From Allobranchiibius sp. CTAmp26 (GTDB taxonomy: Bacteria; Actinomycetota; Actinomycetes; Actinomycetales; Dermatophilaceae), in the NCBI RefSeq assembly GCF_017565405.1, contig NZ_JAGEKR010000016.1, positions 186,001 to 250,000 on the forward strand: DNA of 64,000 nt. Reading direction: 5' to 3'. A model generated the notes under the pieces. The model searched no databases. It had not been told where the DNA came from and saw only the letters and a list, made by a program, of their open reading frames with translations. The translations under genes and the position numbers were made by a program. Shown here one piece after another: positions 50,762 through 59,200 of this stretch (position 1 is its first letter; each line of letters begins with the position of its first letter).

Positions 50762-50790
50762 TTTCAAATGGCAAGACGAATGACTAGCGT
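50762..50790 (+). promoter_or_regulatory. leuB promoter
   Basis: TTTCAA (-35, 50762-50767), 17-nt spacer, TAGCGT (-10, 50785-50790). Transcription starting near 50797 would give an almost leaderless leuB mRNA, matching the absence of a ribosome site before the ATG at 50799. Confidence 0.5.
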
Positions 50791-50798
50791 GCTGAGGC

Positions 50799-51863
50799 AT
50801 GACCACCACTTCCACACCCACTGCGTCGGACTCCATCGACCTGGCCGTGATCGGCGGGGACGGCATCGGCCCCGAGGTGGTCGCCGAGGGCCTCAAGGTC
50901 CTCGAAGCGGTCAGCGCGGCGAAGATCGCGCGCACCGAGTACGACCTGGGCGCCCGTCGTTGGCACGCGACCGGCGAGATCCTCCCGGAGTCGGTCGAGG
51001 ACGAGCTGCGCGGGCACGACGCGATCCTGCTCGGTGCCATCGGCGACCCGTCGGTGCCCAGCGGGGTCCTGGAACGCGGGCTGCTGCTCAAGCTGCGCTT
51101 CGACTTCGACCACTACGTCAACCTGCGCCCGTCCGTGCTGTTCCCCGGCGTGCGCTCGCCGCTGGACGTGGCCCGTGTCGCGCCGGACGGCATCGACTTC
51201 GTCGTGGTCCGGGAAGGCACCGAGGGTCCGTACACCGGCAACGGGGGGGCGCTGCGGGTGGGCACCCCCGCCGAACTCGCGACCGAGGTCAGCGTCAACA
51301 CCCGGTTCGGCGCCGAACGCGCCGTGCGGGACGCGTTCGCCCGCGCCCAGGCCCGTCCGCGCAAGCACCTCACGCTGATCCACAAGCACAACGTGCTGTC
51401 GTACGCCGGCCACCTGTGGCGTCGTACGGTCGAGGAGGTCGGCGCGGAATTCCCCGAGGTCAGCACCGACTACGCGCACGTGGACGCCGCGACCATCTAC
51501 CTGGTCACCGACCCGGGCCGCTTCGACGTCATCGTCACCGACAACCTCTTCGGTGACATCGTCACCGACCTGGCGGCCGCGGTGACCGGCGGGATCGGCC
51601 TGGCGGCATCGGGCAACATCAACCCCGAGCGCACGGCACCGTCGATGTTCGAGCCGGTGCACGGCTCGGCCCCCGACATCGCCGGGCAGGCCAAGGCCGA
51701 CCCGACGGCGACGATCCTGTCGGTCGCGATGCTGCTGGAGCACCTGGGTCGGCCCGACGAGGCGCGGCGCGTCCAGGAGGCGGTGGCCGCCGACCTGGCG
51801 GGGCGTGGCGACGCTCCCCGCTCGACCACTCAGATCGGCGCCGCCATCGCGGAGCGGGTATGA
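50799..51863 (+). CDS. leuB: 3-isopropylmalate dehydrogenase
   Basis: 354 residues; oxidative decarboxylation in leucine synthesis, NAD-dependent. Conserved features are [31 protein letters not shown] (substrate Arg/Tyr loop), the Lys in [14 protein letters not shown], the metal-binding [13 protein letters not shown] and the NAD-binding [13 protein letters not shown]. These fit the short actinobacterial type. ilvE follows 82 bp downstream with its own GAGGAG. leuA and leuCD are not in the window. Confidence 0.95.
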   Translation: MTTTSTPTASDSIDLAVIGGDGIGPEVVAEGLKVLEAVSAAKIARTEYDLGARRWHATGEILPESVEDELRGHDAILLGAIGDPSVPSGVLERGLLLKLRFDFDHYVNLRPSVLFPGVRSPLDVARVAPDGIDFVVVREGTEGPYTGNGGALRVGTPAELATEVSVNTRFGAERAVRDAFARAQARPRKHLTLIHKHNVLSYAGHLWRRTVEEVGAEFPEVSTDYAHVDAATIYLVTDPGRFDVIVTDNLFGDIVTDLAAAVTGGIGLAASGNINPERTAPSMFEPVHGSAPDIAGQAKADPTATILSVAMLLEHLGRPDEARRVQEAVAADLAGRGDAPRSTTQIGAAIAERV

Positions 51864-51945
51864 CGCCCGGGCGTAACCTGGCCCCACCGCCGCACTTGTA
51901 GCGCGCGTCACACTCCGACGCGCCGTACGCCCCGAGGAGACCGCC

Positions 51946-53040
51946 ATGGCACTGACCTTCGATGTGACCCGACGCCCCGACGTCGTCAGCGACACCGACC
52001 GTGCGGCGGTGCTCGCCGATCCCGGCTTCGGCAACCACTTCACCGACCACATGGTGACGGTGACCTGGACCAAGGGTGACGGCTGGCACGACGCCCGCGT
52101 CACGCCGTACGGCCCGATCGCGATCGACCCGTCGGCCGCCGTCCTGCACTACGCGCAGGAGATCTTCGAGGGGATGAAGGCCTACCGGCACGCCGACGGC
52201 TCGGTGTGGACCTTCCGGCCCCAGCAGAACGCCGCCCGGTTCGCCCGCAGCTCGGCACGGATGGCGCTGCCGGTGATGCAGGAGGCGGACTTCATCGATT
52301 CGTTGCGCGCCCTGGTGACCGTGGACGAGGCCTGGGTGCCGCCCGCGGACGGCGGCGAGACCTCGCTCTACCTGCGGCCGTTCATGTTCGCCTCGGAGCC
52401 GTTCCTCGGGGTTCGGCCGGCCAACGAGGTCACCTTCTGCGTGATCGCCTCACCGGCGGGCGCGTACTTCAGCGGCGGCGTCAAGCCGGTCTCGCTCTGG
52501 ATCTCCACCGACTTCGCCCGGGCGGGTGACGGAGGCACCGGCGCGGCCAAGTGCGGCGGCAACTACGCCTCGTCCCTGGCGGGTCAGCTCGAGGGCATCG
52601 AGCACGGCTGCGACCAGGCCGTCTTCCTGGACTCCTCGTCGCACACCTACATCGAAGAGCTCGGCGGGATGAACCTGTTCTTCGTCTACAAGGACGGCCG
52701 CCTGGTCACCCCGGAGCTGACCGGCTCGATCCTCGAGGGCGTCACCCGCGACTCGATCCTGGAGCTGTCCAAGGACCTCGGCCTGCAGCCGGAGGAGCGC
52801 CGCATCCCCATCCAGGAGTGGAAGGACGGGGCCGCATCCGGCGAGATCGCCGAGGTCTTCGCGTGCGGTACGGCGGCCGTGGTCACCCCGGTCGGCGAGC
52901 TCAAGTGGGACGGCGGGTCGTGCGACCACCGCCGCGACGGGCACGACGACGCGATCGCGTTGAAGATCCGCTCGTCGCTGCTGGACATCCAGTACGGCCG
53001 GGTCGAGGACTCGCGCGGCTGGCTCACCCGCCTCGCCTGA
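51946..53040 (+). CDS. ilvE: Branched-chain amino-acid aminotransferase
   Basis: 364 residues, fold type IV PLP enzyme; last step of valine, leucine and isoleucine synthesis. The PLP lysine is K202 in TGAAKCGGNYA. The conserved EIFEGMKAYRHADG, ELGGMNLFFVYKDG and EVFACGTAAVVTPVG segments are present. ATG follows GAGGAG. leuB lies upstream; a nested palindrome directly follows the stop. Confidence 0.95.
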   Translation: MALTFDVTRRPDVVSDTDRAAVLADPGFGNHFTDHMVTVTWTKGDGWHDARVTPYGPIAIDPSAAVLHYAQEIFEGMKAYRHADGSVWTFRPQQNAARFARSSARMALPVMQEADFIDSLRALVTVDEAWVPPADGGETSLYLRPFMFASEPFLGVRPANEVTFCVIASPAGAYFSGGVKPVSLWISTDFARAGDGGTGAAKCGGNYASSLAGQLEGIEHGCDQAVFLDSSSHTYIEELGGMNLFFVYKDGRLVTPELTGSILEGVTRDSILELSKDLGLQPEERRIPIQEWKDGAASGEIAEVFACGTAAVVTPVGELKWDGGSCDHRRDGHDDAIALKIRSSLLDIQYGRVEDSRGWLTRLA

Positions 53041-53056
53041 CCGGTCGGGCAGCTCG

Positions 53057-53128
53057 CCGAGTGGCATACATATCTATCGAGTGCACCTGTCCCAGGTATG
53101 CCACTCGAAGGACATGTATGCCACTCGG
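53057..53128. repeat. Nested palindrome, family E copy 1
   Basis: Outer arms CCGAGTGGCATACAT (53057-53071) and its complement (53114-53128) are perfect. The inner TCGAGTGCACCT and AGGTATGCCACTCGA arms reuse the same GAGTGGCATAC word, so the word occurs four times in alternating orientation. It is 16 nt after the ilvE stop. Copy 2 is at 60802-60873. Confidence 0.82.
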
Positions 53129-53192
53129 CGTGTGATCACCTGGTGAGACGGTGATGTCGGATGGTGGACGGGACACAACGGACGGTGCGACG

Positions 53193-53252
53193 ATGCTGCG
53201 CGTGATGACCTTCGGGTCCGCGGTCACCCCCGCGGCGACGATTACCGACTAG
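53193..53252 (+). CDS. Candidate cimA leader peptide (MLRVMTFGSAVTPAATITD)
   Basis: A 19-codon frame ending Thr-Ile-Thr-Asp, followed after 23 nt by a strong intrinsic terminator and then cimA. CimA feeds isoleucine synthesis, and the Thr and Ile codons just before the stop could sense isoleucine or threonine supply. There is no strong ribosome site and no run of control codons, so the assignment is less secure than that for ilvB. Confidence 0.45.
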   Translation: MLRVMTFGSAVTPAATITD

Positions 53253-53275
53253 CGCGTCGGACGACCCGGCGCGCT

Positions 53276-53302
53276 ACCTCCCGTTACCCCGGGAGGTTTT
53301 TT
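53276..53302 (+). terminator. Intrinsic terminator/attenuator before cimA
   Basis: Perfect 8-bp arms ACCTCCCG and CGGGAGGT, 6-nt loop, then TTTTTT. It is the best U-tract in the window, 84 nt before cimA. An upstream GCGCG/CGCGC pairing (about 53252-53274) could be the competing hairpin. Confidence 0.82.
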
Positions 53303-53385
53303 CGTCCCCGGGCATCACCCACGCGCCGGAGACGGCGCCGGATCGGGATTCACCAGCCCGCCCCGCCCCACCCGAAAGGCCCGCG

Positions 53386-54993
53386 ATGAGCGGCTTCGAC
53401 CTCTACGACACCACCCTGCGCGACGGCGCCCAGCAGGAGGGCCTGCACCTGACCGTCGACGACAAGCTGGTCATCGCGCACCTCCTCGACGAGCTGGGTG
53501 TGGGCTTCATCGAGGGCGGCTGGCCCGGTGCCAACCCGAAGGACACCGAGTTCTTCCGGCGGGCCCGCACCGAGTTGACCCTGCGGAGTGCGCAGTTGGC
53601 CGCCTTCGGGAGCACCCGGCGCGCCGGCGTACGCGCCTGCGACGACCCGCAGGTCGCGGCCCTGCTCGAGGCGCAGACGCCGGTGGTGACGCTCGTCGGC
53701 AAGTCGCACGTGCGCCACGTGACCGATGCCCTGCGCACCACTCCCGCAGAGAACCTCGCGATGGTCGCCGACACGGTGGCCCATCTGGTCGACCACGGCC
53801 GCACGGTCTACCTGGACGCGGAGCACTTCTTCGACGGCTACGAGGCCGATGCGGCGTACGCGATCGAGGTGGTGCGGGTGGCAGCCGAGGCCGGCGCGGC
53901 GGCGGTCGTGCTGTGCGACACCAACGGCGGGATGCTCCCGCACGACATCGAACGCATCGTCGCCGAGACGGCCCAGCGCACGGGTATGCGCCTGGGCATC
54001 CACTGTCACAACGACAGCGGCTGTGCCGTCGCCAACAGCATCGCTGCGGTGCGGACCGGCGCGACGCACGTGCAGGGCACCGTCAACGGGTACGGCGAAC
54101 GCACCGGCAACGCCGACCTGATCGCCGTGACCGCCAACCTGCAGCTCAAGCTCGGCATGCGGTTGGTGAGCGAGGAGCAGCTCGCGACTGCCGTGCACGT
54201 GAGCCATGCCGTTAGCGAGATCACCAACCTCCCGCCGTTCGAGCGCGCGCCGTACGTCGGTGCTAGCGCGTTCGCGCACAAGGCCGGCCTGCACGCGAGC
54301 GCGCTGCGGGTCGACCCCGACCTCTACCAGCACATCGACCCGGCGTCGGTCGGCAACGAGATGCGCACGCTGGTCTCGGACATGGCGGGCCGTGCGAGCA
54401 TCGAGCTGAAGGGCCGCGAACTCGGCTACGACCTCGCCGGGCAGCCCCGACTGCTCGCCGATGTGCTGCAGCGGGTGAAGGAGATGGAGGGCGCCGGGTG
54501 GAGCTTCGAGGCCGCCGACGCGTCGTTCGACCTGCTCCTGCACGAGGAGGTGCACGGGCGCCCCGCGGCGCTCTTCCGGCTCGAGTCGTGGCGGGTGCGC
54601 ACCGACGCCGAGGGCAGCGGGAGTGCCCTGTCGGAGGCGACCCTGGAGTTGAGCGTCGACGGGCAGCCGCAGGTCGCGGTCGGCCACGGCAACGGCCCGG
54701 TCAACGCCCTGGACCACGCGCTGCGGCACGCCCTGACCCCGATCTACCCGCGCCTCGCGGATCTGGAGCTCATCGACTTCCGGGTGCGGATCCTCGATGC
54801 CGACCACGGCACCGACGCGACCACCCGGGTGCTCATCGATACGACCGACGGCGACCGCACCTGGACCACGGTGGGGGTGGGCCCGAACATCGTGCACGCC
54901 AGCTGGATCGCCCTGGTCGACTCCTTCACCTTCGGGTTGTTGCGCTGCCCGGCGCGCGGCGGGCAGGTTCCCGTTCCCGCTGCGTCCATGTGA
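53386..54993 (+). CDS. cimA: Citramalate synthase
   Basis: 535 residues. Condenses pyruvate with acetyl-CoA to citramalate, giving a threonine-independent route to 2-oxobutyrate for isoleucine. HMGL-like TIM barrel at residues 5-280: YDTTLRDGAQQEG, CDTNGGMLPHDI, HCHNDSGCAVANS and GTVNGYGERTGNADL. The C-terminal LeuA dimer/allosteric domain contains FELLDASFDLLL-type sequence (EAADASFDLLLHEEVHG). Alpha-isopropylmalate synthase is the main alternative, but RDGAQQEG and VNGYGERTGNADL fit CimA. Regulation by the upstream leader region is likely. Confidence 0.88.
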   Translation: MSGFDLYDTTLRDGAQQEGLHLTVDDKLVIAHLLDELGVGFIEGGWPGANPKDTEFFRRARTELTLRSAQLAAFGSTRRAGVRACDDPQVAALLEAQTPVVTLVGKSHVRHVTDALRTTPAENLAMVADTVAHLVDHGRTVYLDAEHFFDGYEADAAYAIEVVRVAAEAGAAAVVLCDTNGGMLPHDIERIVAETAQRTGMRLGIHCHNDSGCAVANSIAAVRTGATHVQGTVNGYGERTGNADLIAVTANLQLKLGMRLVSEEQLATAVHVSHAVSEITNLPPFERAPYVGASAFAHKAGLHASALRVDPDLYQHIDPASVGNEMRTLVSDMAGRASIELKGRELGYDLAGQPRLLADVLQRVKEMEGAGWSFEAADASFDLLLHEEVHGRPAALFRLESWRVRTDAEGSGSALSEATLELSVDGQPQVAVGHGNGPVNALDHALRHALTPIYPRLADLELIDFRVRILDADHGTDATTRVLIDTTDGDRTWTTVGVGPNIVHASWIALVDSFTFGLLRCPARGGQVPVPAASM

Positions 54994-55010
54994 GGTCCGC
55001 GAGTGGGTTG

Positions 55011-55086
55011 TCGGCCGTGCGGTCACTTTCCTGCGTTGGGGGGACGGCGCGCGGGTGGGCGATCGGCCGTGCGGTCACTTCCTGCG
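55011..55086. repeat. Direct repeat after cimA (about 52-bp spacing)
   Basis: TCGGCCGTGCGGTCACTTTC at 55011 recurs at 55063 with one base deleted, with weaker similarity extending about 12 bp upstream of each. The spacing resembles the 51-bp period of the array at 14422. It lies between cimA and the FAH-family gene. Confidence 0.7.
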
Positions 55087-55131
55087 GCCGGCTGGTTCGC
55101 CGGTGTCGGCCGACGTGATTAAGGTCGAGGC

Positions 55132-55914
55132 GTGCGTATTGCGAGGTACACGACAGGCGAGGATCCGACGTACGGGCTGGTCGACGGTGCGGGGGAGAAG
55201 ATCGCCCAGATCACCGGCGACCCCCTCTACTCCAAGATCGAGCTCACCGGCGTCACCACCACGGTCGACGAGGTGCGCCTGCTCGCGCCGGTGATCCCGC
55301 GCTCGAAGGTGATCGGCATCGGCAAGAACTACGCCGAACACGCCCGCGAGATGGGTGGCGAGGCGCCGAAGGAACCGCTGATGTTCCTGATCCCGAACAC
55401 CGCCGTCATCGGCCCGGGCGACCCGGTGGTCATGCCCCGACAGAGCGAGCGGGTCGATTACGAGGGCGAGCTCGCGGTCGTCATCGGCAGGATGTGCCGC
55501 GACGTGTCGGTCGAGGAGGCGCAGTCGGTCATCTTCGGATACACCTGCGCCAACGACGTGACGGCGCGGGACCTGCAAAAGAGCGATGGCCAGTGGGCCA
55601 GGGCCAAGGGTTTCGACACGTTCTGCCCGCTCGGTCCCTGGATCGAGACCGATCTGGACGTCAGCGACCTGCGGCTGCGCACCCGCCGCGGCGACGAGGT
55701 GGTGCAGGACGGCACGACCGCCGACATGATCCACGACATCCCGACGCTGATCTCCTACGCGTCGCAGGCGTTCACCCTGCTGCCCGGCGACGTGATCCTC
55801 ACCGGCACGCCGGAGGGCGTGGGGCCGGTCGAGTCCGGACAGAGCGTCGAGGTCGAGATCGAGGACATCGGGGTGCTGCGCAACCCGTTCGTCCGCTATG
55901 CCGCCGACTCGTGA
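55132..55914 (+). CDS. Fumarylacetoacetate hydrolase-family protein
   Basis: 260 residues of the FAH superfamily. The N-terminal barrel is followed by the catalytic domain from about residue 62 (VIGIGKNYAEHAREMG), with metal ligands expected in YEGELAVVIGRMC and the sequence YTCANDVTARDLQKSDGQWARAKGFDTFCPLGPWI. Substrates in this family vary (acylpyruvates, oxaloacetate decarboxylation, catechol meta-cleavage products), so no specific reaction is assigned. In actinobacteria a close homologue often precedes gltX; here murI follows instead. Confidence 0.87.
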   Translation: MRIARYTTGEDPTYGLVDGAGEKIAQITGDPLYSKIELTGVTTTVDEVRLLAPVIPRSKVIGIGKNYAEHAREMGGEAPKEPLMFLIPNTAVIGPGDPVVMPRQSERVDYEGELAVVIGRMCRDVSVEEAQSVIFGYTCANDVTARDLQKSDGQWARAKGFDTFCPLGPWIETDLDVSDLRLRTRRGDEVVQDGTTADMIHDIPTLISYASQAFTLLPGDVILTGTPEGVGPVESGQSVEVEIEDIGVLRNPFVRYAADS

Positions 55915-55970
55915 TCAACATCTCCAGCCGGCTGTCGGTCGGCGGCCGGGGCCGACCGTAGGCTTCCATC

Positions 55971-56873
55971 GTGTCTGATGCCCCGATCGGGATCTTCGAC
56001 AGCGGGTACGGCGGCCTCACCGTCGCCCGTGCCGTCCTGGATCAGCTGCCCCACGAGTCGGTTGCCTACCTGGGTGACACGCTGCGCGCGCCGTACGGCC
56101 CGCGGCCGATCGCCGAGACCCGCGCCTTCGCCCTGCAGTGCCTGGACCGGTTGGTCAACCACGGCGTCAAGGTGCTGGTCATCGCGTGCAACACCGCCAG
56201 CGCAGCAGTGCTGCACGACGCCCGGGAGCGTTACGACGTGCCGGTCGTCGAGGTGATCCGCCCCGCAGTACGCCGTGCCGTGCGCGCCACCCGCAACGGC
56301 CGGATCGGCATCATCTCCACGCGGGGCACCCACCAGTCCGGCGCCTATCTCGACGCCTTCGCCGCCGCGCCCCAGCTGCAGGTGACCAGCGAGCCGTGTC
56401 CGCGCTTCGTGGACCTGGTGGAGGCCGGCGTCACCGGAGGGCCGGAGATGCTGTCGTACGCGCGGGAGTACCTCGAGCCGCTGCGCGAGCGTGACATCGA
56501 CACGCTGGTCCTCGGCTGCACCCACTACCCCCTGCTCACCGCGGTCATCTCGTACGTGATGGGCGACGGCGTCACGCTGGTGTCGTCGGCCGAGGAGACC
56601 GCCAAGGACGTCTACCGCGTGCTCGCCGACCGACGCGACTTGCGACCGGATCACCTTGCGGCCCCTGAGCATTCGTTCACCACCACCGGCGACCCGGACC
56701 GGTTCCGGGCACTGTCGAAGCGCTTCCTCGGGATGGGCCCGGAGTTCGACCACGTCTTCGTCAACGACTTCGCCCAGCGCTCCATCGTGCGACCCTCGAG
56801 CGACCCGGACGACGATCCGGACGCCGACCAGGTCGAGCGTCCGCACCACCTGACGGCGGGGTCGCCCCGATGA
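55971..56873 (+). CDS. murI: Glutamate racemase
   Basis: 300 residues; makes D-glutamate for peptidoglycan. The Asp/Ser motif is [14 protein letters not shown], with catalytic Cys C73 in VIACNTASA and C183 in [10 protein letters not shown]. The [13 protein letters not shown] segment is intact. The C-terminal 30 residues after [11 protein letters not shown] are acidic and not conserved. Its stop overlaps the metallo-beta-lactamase gene (ATGA). Confidence 0.95.
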   Translation: MSDAPIGIFDSGYGGLTVARAVLDQLPHESVAYLGDTLRAPYGPRPIAETRAFALQCLDRLVNHGVKVLVIACNTASAAVLHDARERYDVPVVEVIRPAVRRAVRATRNGRIGIISTRGTHQSGAYLDAFAAAPQLQVTSEPCPRFVDLVEAGVTGGPEMLSYAREYLEPLRERDIDTLVLGCTHYPLLTAVISYVMGDGVTLVSSAEETAKDVYRVLADRRDLRPDHLAAPEHSFTTTGDPDRFRALSKRFLGMGPEFDHVFVNDFAQRSIVRPSSDPDDDPDADQVERPHHLTAGSPR

Positions 56874-57658
56874 GACTCACCGTGGTCGGATGCTCCGGCT
56901 CGTTCCCCGGGCCGGACTCCCCGGCGTCCTGTTACCTGGTGCAGGCCGAGCACGAGGGTCGCACCTGGAGCGTGCTGCTCGACCTGGGCAACGGCGCGCT
57001 CGGGCCCCTGCAGCACCACGTGCGGCTGGATCAGATCGACGCGATCGTCATCAGCCACCTGCACCCCGACCACTGCCTGGATCTGTGCGGGCTCTTCGTG
57101 GTGCAGAAGTACGACCCGACGGTCGGCGGCACGCCCCACCCCCCGGTGCCGGTCCACGGCCCGCAGGACATCGGCGCGCGCATCTCCCGGGCCAACGGCG
57201 TCACCCTGGAGGAGACCCAGGACGTGCACGGCCTCGACCCGGAATTCGACTTCCGCACCATGACCTCCGGCGTCACCTTCACCGTGGGGCCGTTCACGAT
57301 CACCCCGCACCTCGTCAACCACCCGGTCGAGGCGTACGGCGTCCGGATCGAGGCCGATGGCCGGACGCTCGCGTACACCGGTGACACCGACGTATGCGGC
57401 GCGCTCACCGACCTGCTCGGCGGCGCGGACCTCGCCCTGGTCGACTCGGCGTTCGTCGAGGGGCGTGACACGGTCGAGGGCATCCACCTGACCGGTGCGC
57501 GGGCCGCGCAGGCAGCGCTCGACGCCGGCGGCGTCGAGCGGCTCATGCTGACCCACATCCCGCCGTGGAACGACCCGGAGACCTGCCGCAAGGAGGCGGC
57601 CGCCGTCTGGCCCGGCGAGGTCGAGCTGGCCCGTCCCGGCGCGTCGTACGAGGTCTGA
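56870..57658 (+). CDS. Metallo-beta-lactamase-fold hydrolase (RNase Z-like)
   Basis: 262 residues. The zinc-binding motif is [11 protein letters not shown], with later ligands in [22 protein letters not shown] and MLTHIPPW. The N-terminus [22 protein letters not shown] is typical of the actinobacterial subgroup near ribonuclease Z and cyclic-nucleotide phosphodiesterases. Coupling to murI by ATGA and proximity to rph and rdgB suggest a housekeeping role in RNA or nucleotide metabolism. Confidence 0.87.
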   Translation: MRLTVVGCSGSFPGPDSPASCYLVQAEHEGRTWSVLLDLGNGALGPLQHHVRLDQIDAIVISHLHPDHCLDLCGLFVVQKYDPTVGGTPHPPVPVHGPQDIGARISRANGVTLEETQDVHGLDPEFDFRTMTSGVTFTVGPFTITPHLVNHPVEAYGVRIEADGRTLAYTGDTDVCGALTDLLGGADLALVDSAFVEGRDTVEGIHLTGARAAQAALDAGGVERLMLTHIPPWNDPETCRKEAAAVWPGEVELARPGASYEV

Positions 57659-57683
57659 CCGACCGCGCTCCTTCTTTCTTCGC

Positions 57684-57755
57684 CGAGCGGAGGGGTCCGT
57701 GCTCGAGCGGAGGGGTCATGACCCCTCCGCTCGACGCCGAAGCCCTCTGCTCGAT
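57684..57755. repeat. Nested palindrome, family F copy 2
   Basis: Contains a 32-nt perfect palindrome (57703-57734) centred on GGGGTCATGACCCC, flanked by CGAGCGGAGGGG and CCCTCTGCTCG. Same word and layout as 25345-25418. It follows the metallo-beta-lactamase gene. Confidence 0.84.
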
Positions 57756-57797
57756 GGCAGGGGTGGGAGTGTCAGGTGAGCCTCCTATCGTGGAGGC

Positions 57798-58601
57798 ATG
57801 ACGGACACCACCACCTCGCACCCGGCCGCACCGACCTCCGCCACCTCCACGGGCGCCGGTCGTCACGACGGGCGGACCGCCGACCAGCTGCGCGAGGTGC
57901 GCTTCACCCGCGGCTGGCTGGACCACGCCGAGGGGAGCGTGCTGGTGGAGTTCGGTAAGACCCGGGTGCTGGTGGCCGCATCCTTCACCGAGGGTGTGCC
58001 GCGTTGGATGAAGGGCCGGGGGACCGGCTGGATCACCGCCGAGTACGAGATGCTGCCGCGCGCCACGAACACCCGCTCCGACCGCGAGTCGCGTAAGGGC
58101 AAGGTGGGGGGCCGCACCCACGAGATCTCCCGGCTCATCGGCCGCAGCCTGCGCGCCGTGATCGACACGAAGGCGTTGGGGGAGAACACGATCGTGCTGG
58201 ACTGCGACGTGCTCCAGGCCGACGGCGGCACCCGCACGGCGTCCATCACGGGCGCGTATGTCGCCCTCGCGGACGCCATCGAGGACGCGCGTGCGAAGGG
58301 TCTGATCACCAAGGGCGCGCAGCCGCTCACCGGGTCGATCGCGGCGATCAGCGTGGGCATCGTCGACGGGCAGCCGGTGCTCGACCTGGACTACCCGGAG
58401 GACTCGACCGCCCAGACCGACATGAACGTCGTGATGACCGGTGCCGGCGGGTTCGTCGAGGTGCAGGGCACCGCCGAGGGCGCGCCGTTCGACCGGTCCG
58501 AGCTGGACAGCCTGCTGGCCCTGGCGGCCGGCGGCATCGAGGAGATCACCCGCAAGCAGCAGGAGGCGCTCGCCGTACCGCTGGAGGCGCACCGCCGATG
58601 A
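57798..58601 (+). CDS. rph: Ribonuclease PH
   Basis: 267 residues; phosphorolytic 3' exonuclease trimming tRNA precursors. It has the family start [30 protein letters not shown] and the active-site region [42 protein letters not shown]-type sequence across residues about 75-118. Conserved [20 protein letters not shown] follows. The first 30 residues are Thr/Ser/Ala-rich and atypical. It overlaps rdgB by 4 nt. Confidence 0.95.
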   Translation: MTDTTTSHPAAPTSATSTGAGRHDGRTADQLREVRFTRGWLDHAEGSVLVEFGKTRVLVAASFTEGVPRWMKGRGTGWITAEYEMLPRATNTRSDRESRKGKVGGRTHEISRLIGRSLRAVIDTKALGENTIVLDCDVLQADGGTRTASITGAYVALADAIEDARAKGLITKGAQPLTGSIAAISVGIVDGQPVLDLDYPEDSTAQTDMNVVMTGAGGFVEVQGTAEGAPFDRSELDSLLALAAGGIEEITRKQQEALAVPLEAHRR

Positions 58602-59200
58602 CGACCGTGGTGCTCGCGACGCGCAACACCGGCAAGCTGCGCGAATTCCGGGCGCTGATCGACGGGTGGTCCGGGCTGCAGGGCATCCGCATCGTCGATG
58701 TCTCCGAATTTCCTGATGTGCAGGACGTGGTGGAGTCGGGAGTGACGTTCGAGGAGAACGCCACCTTGAAGGCGCGCGCCGTGGCGGAGGCCACCGGGCT
58801 GCCGGCCATCGCCGATGACTCGGGCCTGTCGGTCGACGTCCTCGGCGGCTGCCCCGGAGTCTTCAGTGCTCGCTGGGCCGGCACACACGGCGCGGACCAG
58901 GCGAACATCGACCTGCTGCTGGCCCAGACGATGGACGTGACGGCCACGATGGCCGCCCACTTCGTCTGCTGCATGGTGCTCGCACTGCCCGGCGGAGCCG
59001 AACGCGTCCGCCGCGGCGAGCTGCACGGCACCATCACTCGCAACCAGCGCGGCACCGATGGTTTCGGCTACGACCCCATCTTCGAGCTCCCGGACGGTCG
59101 CACGCTCGCCCAGCTGCCCGCGCAGGAGAAGAACGAGATCTCGCATCGGGCGATCGCGATGCGGGCCATTCGCGAGGACCTGGGAGGCACCCTCACGTGA
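58598..59200 (+). CDS. rdgB: dITP/XTP pyrophosphatase (RdgB/HAM1)
   Basis: 200 residues; hydrolyses non-canonical purine nucleoside triphosphates, keeping them out of DNA. N-terminal [45 protein letters not shown] and [34 protein letters not shown] motifs are complete. It follows rph in the usual rph-rdgB order; its stop overlaps the next start (GTGA). Confidence 0.95.
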   Translation: MTTVVLATRNTGKLREFRALIDGWSGLQGIRIVDVSEFPDVQDVVESGVTFEENATLKARAVAEATGLPAIADDSGLSVDVLGGCPGVFSARWAGTHGADQANIDLLLAQTMDVTATMAAHFVCCMVLALPGGAERVRRGELHGTITRNQRGTDGFGYDPIFELPDGRTLAQLPAQEKNEISHRAIAMRAIREDLGGTLT

